A DNA stretch of 7,209 nucleotides, from positions 1 to 7,209 of the forward strand of contig JAMPYA010000112.1 in NCBI GenBank assembly GCA_023700885.1. The letters run 5' to 3'. The position numbers and the translations under genes are program-made. A model generated the notes under the pieces. It saw only the letters and a program-made list of their open reading frames with translations, was not told where the DNA came from and made no database searches. Source of the stretch: Flavobacteriaceae bacterium. GTDB taxonomy: Bacteria; Bacteroidota; Bacteroidia; Flavobacteriales; Flavobacteriaceae. Shown here in pieces: positions 5,927 through 7,209 of this stretch. Numbering within the stretch: position 1 is the first letter of the stretch; each line of letters starts with the position of its first letter.

Positions 5927-7129
5927 ATGAAAACAATTAATTTTTTTAAAGGCTTATTAGCGCTTGCCATAAGCTTAACATTAGTACAATGTACAAGCGA
6001 TGATCCAATACCTGGACCAGCCGGAGCAAATGGCACAAATGGTATCAATGGCGCTCCAGGAGCACCGGGAACTCCAGGTATAGACGGAGGAAACGTTTGT
6101 CTATCTTGCCACAATGTTGACTTTAAAGTGGTTCAACCAGCTACTTATGCTATTTCTGGACATGCTATTGGCGGAAATAACTTAGGAAAAAGTGGAGCAT
6201 GTAATGCGTGTCACAATGAAGAAGGTTATTTAGCTTCTAAGGCTAATAATTGGGAAATTGCTAGTAGTACAATTATCCCTACACCTGCTACAAAAACTCC
6301 AATTGGTTGTACTACATGCCATTCAGGTGGTCATGCTGCTGCAGCATTGGCAATAAGCGGTAAAGATGCGGCTTTAAGAAGTGCAGATGCTTATAAATTA
6401 AATCAAAAAACAGCTGCTGGTGCTGATATTATTATAGATTACAAAAACAATAGTAATTCATGTATTCATTGTCACCAATCAAGAAGAAATGATGTTACAG
6501 GTTTAGCCCCTAATGCAACAACAGGATTGATTTCATTATCAACACACAGTGGTCCTCATTATGGAAATCAAGTTGCCTTACTTGAAGGAATGTTTGGAGC
6601 TGAACTTGTTGGACCAAATGCACCTGCATATCCTGCCAAAGGAACAGCAATACATAGAACAGGATCCTCTTGTACACAATGTCACATGGGAGCTGCTAAA
6701 GATGGCAAAGGAAATCATACTATGAGTCCAAAAATAGATGTTTGTAAAACATGTCATACCGGAGCTGGGGTTGTAAATTATAACATTAACGGAGGGCAAA
6801 CTAAAATTAAAAACCTAATGTTAGAATTAGCTGAAGAATTAGTAAGAGTTTCTCCAGAAACCTATGTAATCTATAATTATACAGGTTCTAAATCATTCCC
6901 AGCTGCTAATACTCCTACAGATCATGTTGCTTATCATGATAATGATTTATCGCTATTAAATCAGTCTGGAGCTACTGCTCACAAAGATAACGATAAAGCT
7001 GTAAGAAGCGCAAAAGCGTTTTGGAACTGGAGATACATATATCAAGATCATTCTTATGGTTTGCACAACCCAAAATATGCTGAAGCATTGTTAAAAAATA
7101 CAATCGCTAATCTTAAATTATTACCATAA
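5927..7129 (+). CDS. Hexahaem c-type cytochrome lipoprotein with collagen-like stalk
   Basis: This 400-residue exported protein starts with a lipoprotein signal peptide (1-21) and a lipobox LVQC, so Cys22 should be lipidated. The following TSDD resembles the acidic export signal of surface lipoproteins in Flavobacterium and Capnocytophaga. Eight Gly-X-Y triplets (30-53) form a collagen-like linker. Six covalent haem motifs follow: CLSCH (58-62), CNACH (92-96), CTTCH (128-132), CIHCH (179-183), CTQCH (249-253) and CKTCH (273-277). At least eleven further His, including H79, H136, H207, H211, H243 and H264, could be distal ligands. The haem-free C-terminal part (278-400) ends in WNWRYIYQDHSYGLHNPKYAEALL, reminiscent of the D-x-S-x-G-x-HNP-x-Y segment of NrfA/OTR-like multihaem cytochromes. 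No CXXCK haem is present, so nitrite reductase is unlikely. Electron transfer in the outer envelope is the safe call; donor, acceptor and substrate are unknown. It has no partner gene in the window. Confidence 0.88.
   Translation: MKTINFFKGLLALAISLTLVQCTSDDPIPGPAGANGTNGINGAPGAPGTPGIDGGNVCLSCHNVDFKVVQPATYAISGHAIGGNNLGKSGACNACHNEEGYLASKANNWEIASSTIIPTPATKTPIGCTTCHSGGHAAAALAISGKDAALRSADAYKLNQKTAAGADIIIDYKNNSNSCIHCHQSRRNDVTGLAPNATTGLISLSTHSGPHYGNQVALLEGMFGAELVGPNAPAYPAKGTAIHRTGSSCTQCHMGAAKDGKGNHTMSPKIDVCKTCHTGAGVVNYNINGGQTKIKNLMLELAEELVRVSPETYVIYNYTGSKSFPAANTPTDHVAYHDNDLSLLNQSGATAHKDNDKAVRSAKAFWNWRYIYQDHSYGLHNPKYAEALLKNTIANLKLLP
6014..6085 (+). repeat. Collagen-like Gly-X-Y repeat coding segment
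   Basis: Eight consecutive 9-base units encode Gly-X-Y triplets (GPA, GAN, GTN, GIN, GAP, GAP, GTP, GID) between the lipidated N-terminus and the first haem of the cytochrome. Pro occurs in the Y position of three triplets. The units are degenerate at DNA level, so this is a protein repeat and not a simple tandem DNA array. Confidence 0.85.
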
Positions 7130-7145
7130 TTATTGTTTTAGGTTT

Positions 7146-7187
7146 AAAAAACGTTCAGATGCTAATTTCTGAGTCTGGACGTTTTTT
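7146..7187 (+). terminator. Rho-independent terminator after the cytochrome gene
   Basis: The left arm AAAAAACGTTCAGA (7146-7159) pairs with TCTGGACGTTTTTT (7174-7187), giving a 14-bp stem with one T-G wobble around a 14-nt loop. It begins 16 nt after the stop codon. The A and T ends make it potentially active in both directions. Nothing recognisable follows to the window end. Confidence 0.85.
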
Positions 7188-7209
7188 ATAAAACGAAATA
7201 CTAACTTAA

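Noticed and set aside
6014..6085. Possible CRISPR-like or tandem DNA array
   Set aside because: The 9-base periodicity is explained by Gly-X-Y codons, with no identical repeats or spacers.
5920..6114. Minus-strand Pro/Gly-rich open frame resembling a collagen-like peptide
   Set aside because: The Pro/Gly richness is only the reverse complement of the Gly-X-Y coding units of the cytochrome.
6578..6799. Cys-rich minus-strand open frame inside the cytochrome
   Set aside because: It is a shadow of the haem-motif region; no domain or promoter.
5927..7129. Cytochrome c nitrite reductase (NrfA)
   Set aside because: There are six CXXCH motifs and no CXXCK catalytic haem, and an NrfH-type partner gene is absent from the window.

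Overview
The window looks like a piece of a Bacteroidota chromosome, most likely Flavobacteriaceae. The DNA is very AT-rich, especially between genes. There are no clear Shine-Dalgarno sequences. Several starts are preceded by matches to the Bacteroidota -7 promoter element (TAnnTTTG). The proteins are typical of the group: an outer-membrane receptor with an N-terminal carboxypeptidase-regulatory-like domain, and a lipoprotein with an acidic export-type motif after its cysteine.

Layout, left to right. (1) The C-terminal half of ribonuclease Z (rnz), cut by the window edge. (2) A class I SAM-dependent methyltransferase on the same strand, possibly reached by read-through. (3) A small CoA-binding/Rossmann protein on the opposite strand, converging on the methyltransferase with 4 bp between stops. 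(4) A divergently transcribed 790-aa TonB-dependent-receptor-type outer-membrane protein. (5) A shared bidirectional terminator. (6) On the minus strand, a complete E2 (dihydrolipoamide acyltransferase) of a 2-oxoacid dehydrogenase complex. (7) A 433-bp very AT-rich divergent intergenic region. (8) A 400-aa hexahaem c-type cytochrome lipoprotein with a short collagen-like segment between its lipid anchor and its first haem, followed by a strong terminator.

The genes do not form one pathway. They read as single-gene or two-gene transcription units: RNA processing, an unassigned methyltransferase, a CoA-binding protein, envelope transport, oxoacid catabolism, and envelope electron transfer. I see no defence system, mobile element, CRISPR array, tRNA or rRNA.

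The most interesting locus is the cytochrome. It combines six CXXCH motifs, a lipobox with a putative surface-export signal, a Gly-X-Y stalk, and an upstream Crp/Fnr-like palindrome placed about where a class II activator would sit relative to a candidate promoter. That suggests a surface-tethered multihaem protein whose expression may respond to redox or oxygen state, but its electron donor, acceptor and substrate cannot be read from this sequence.
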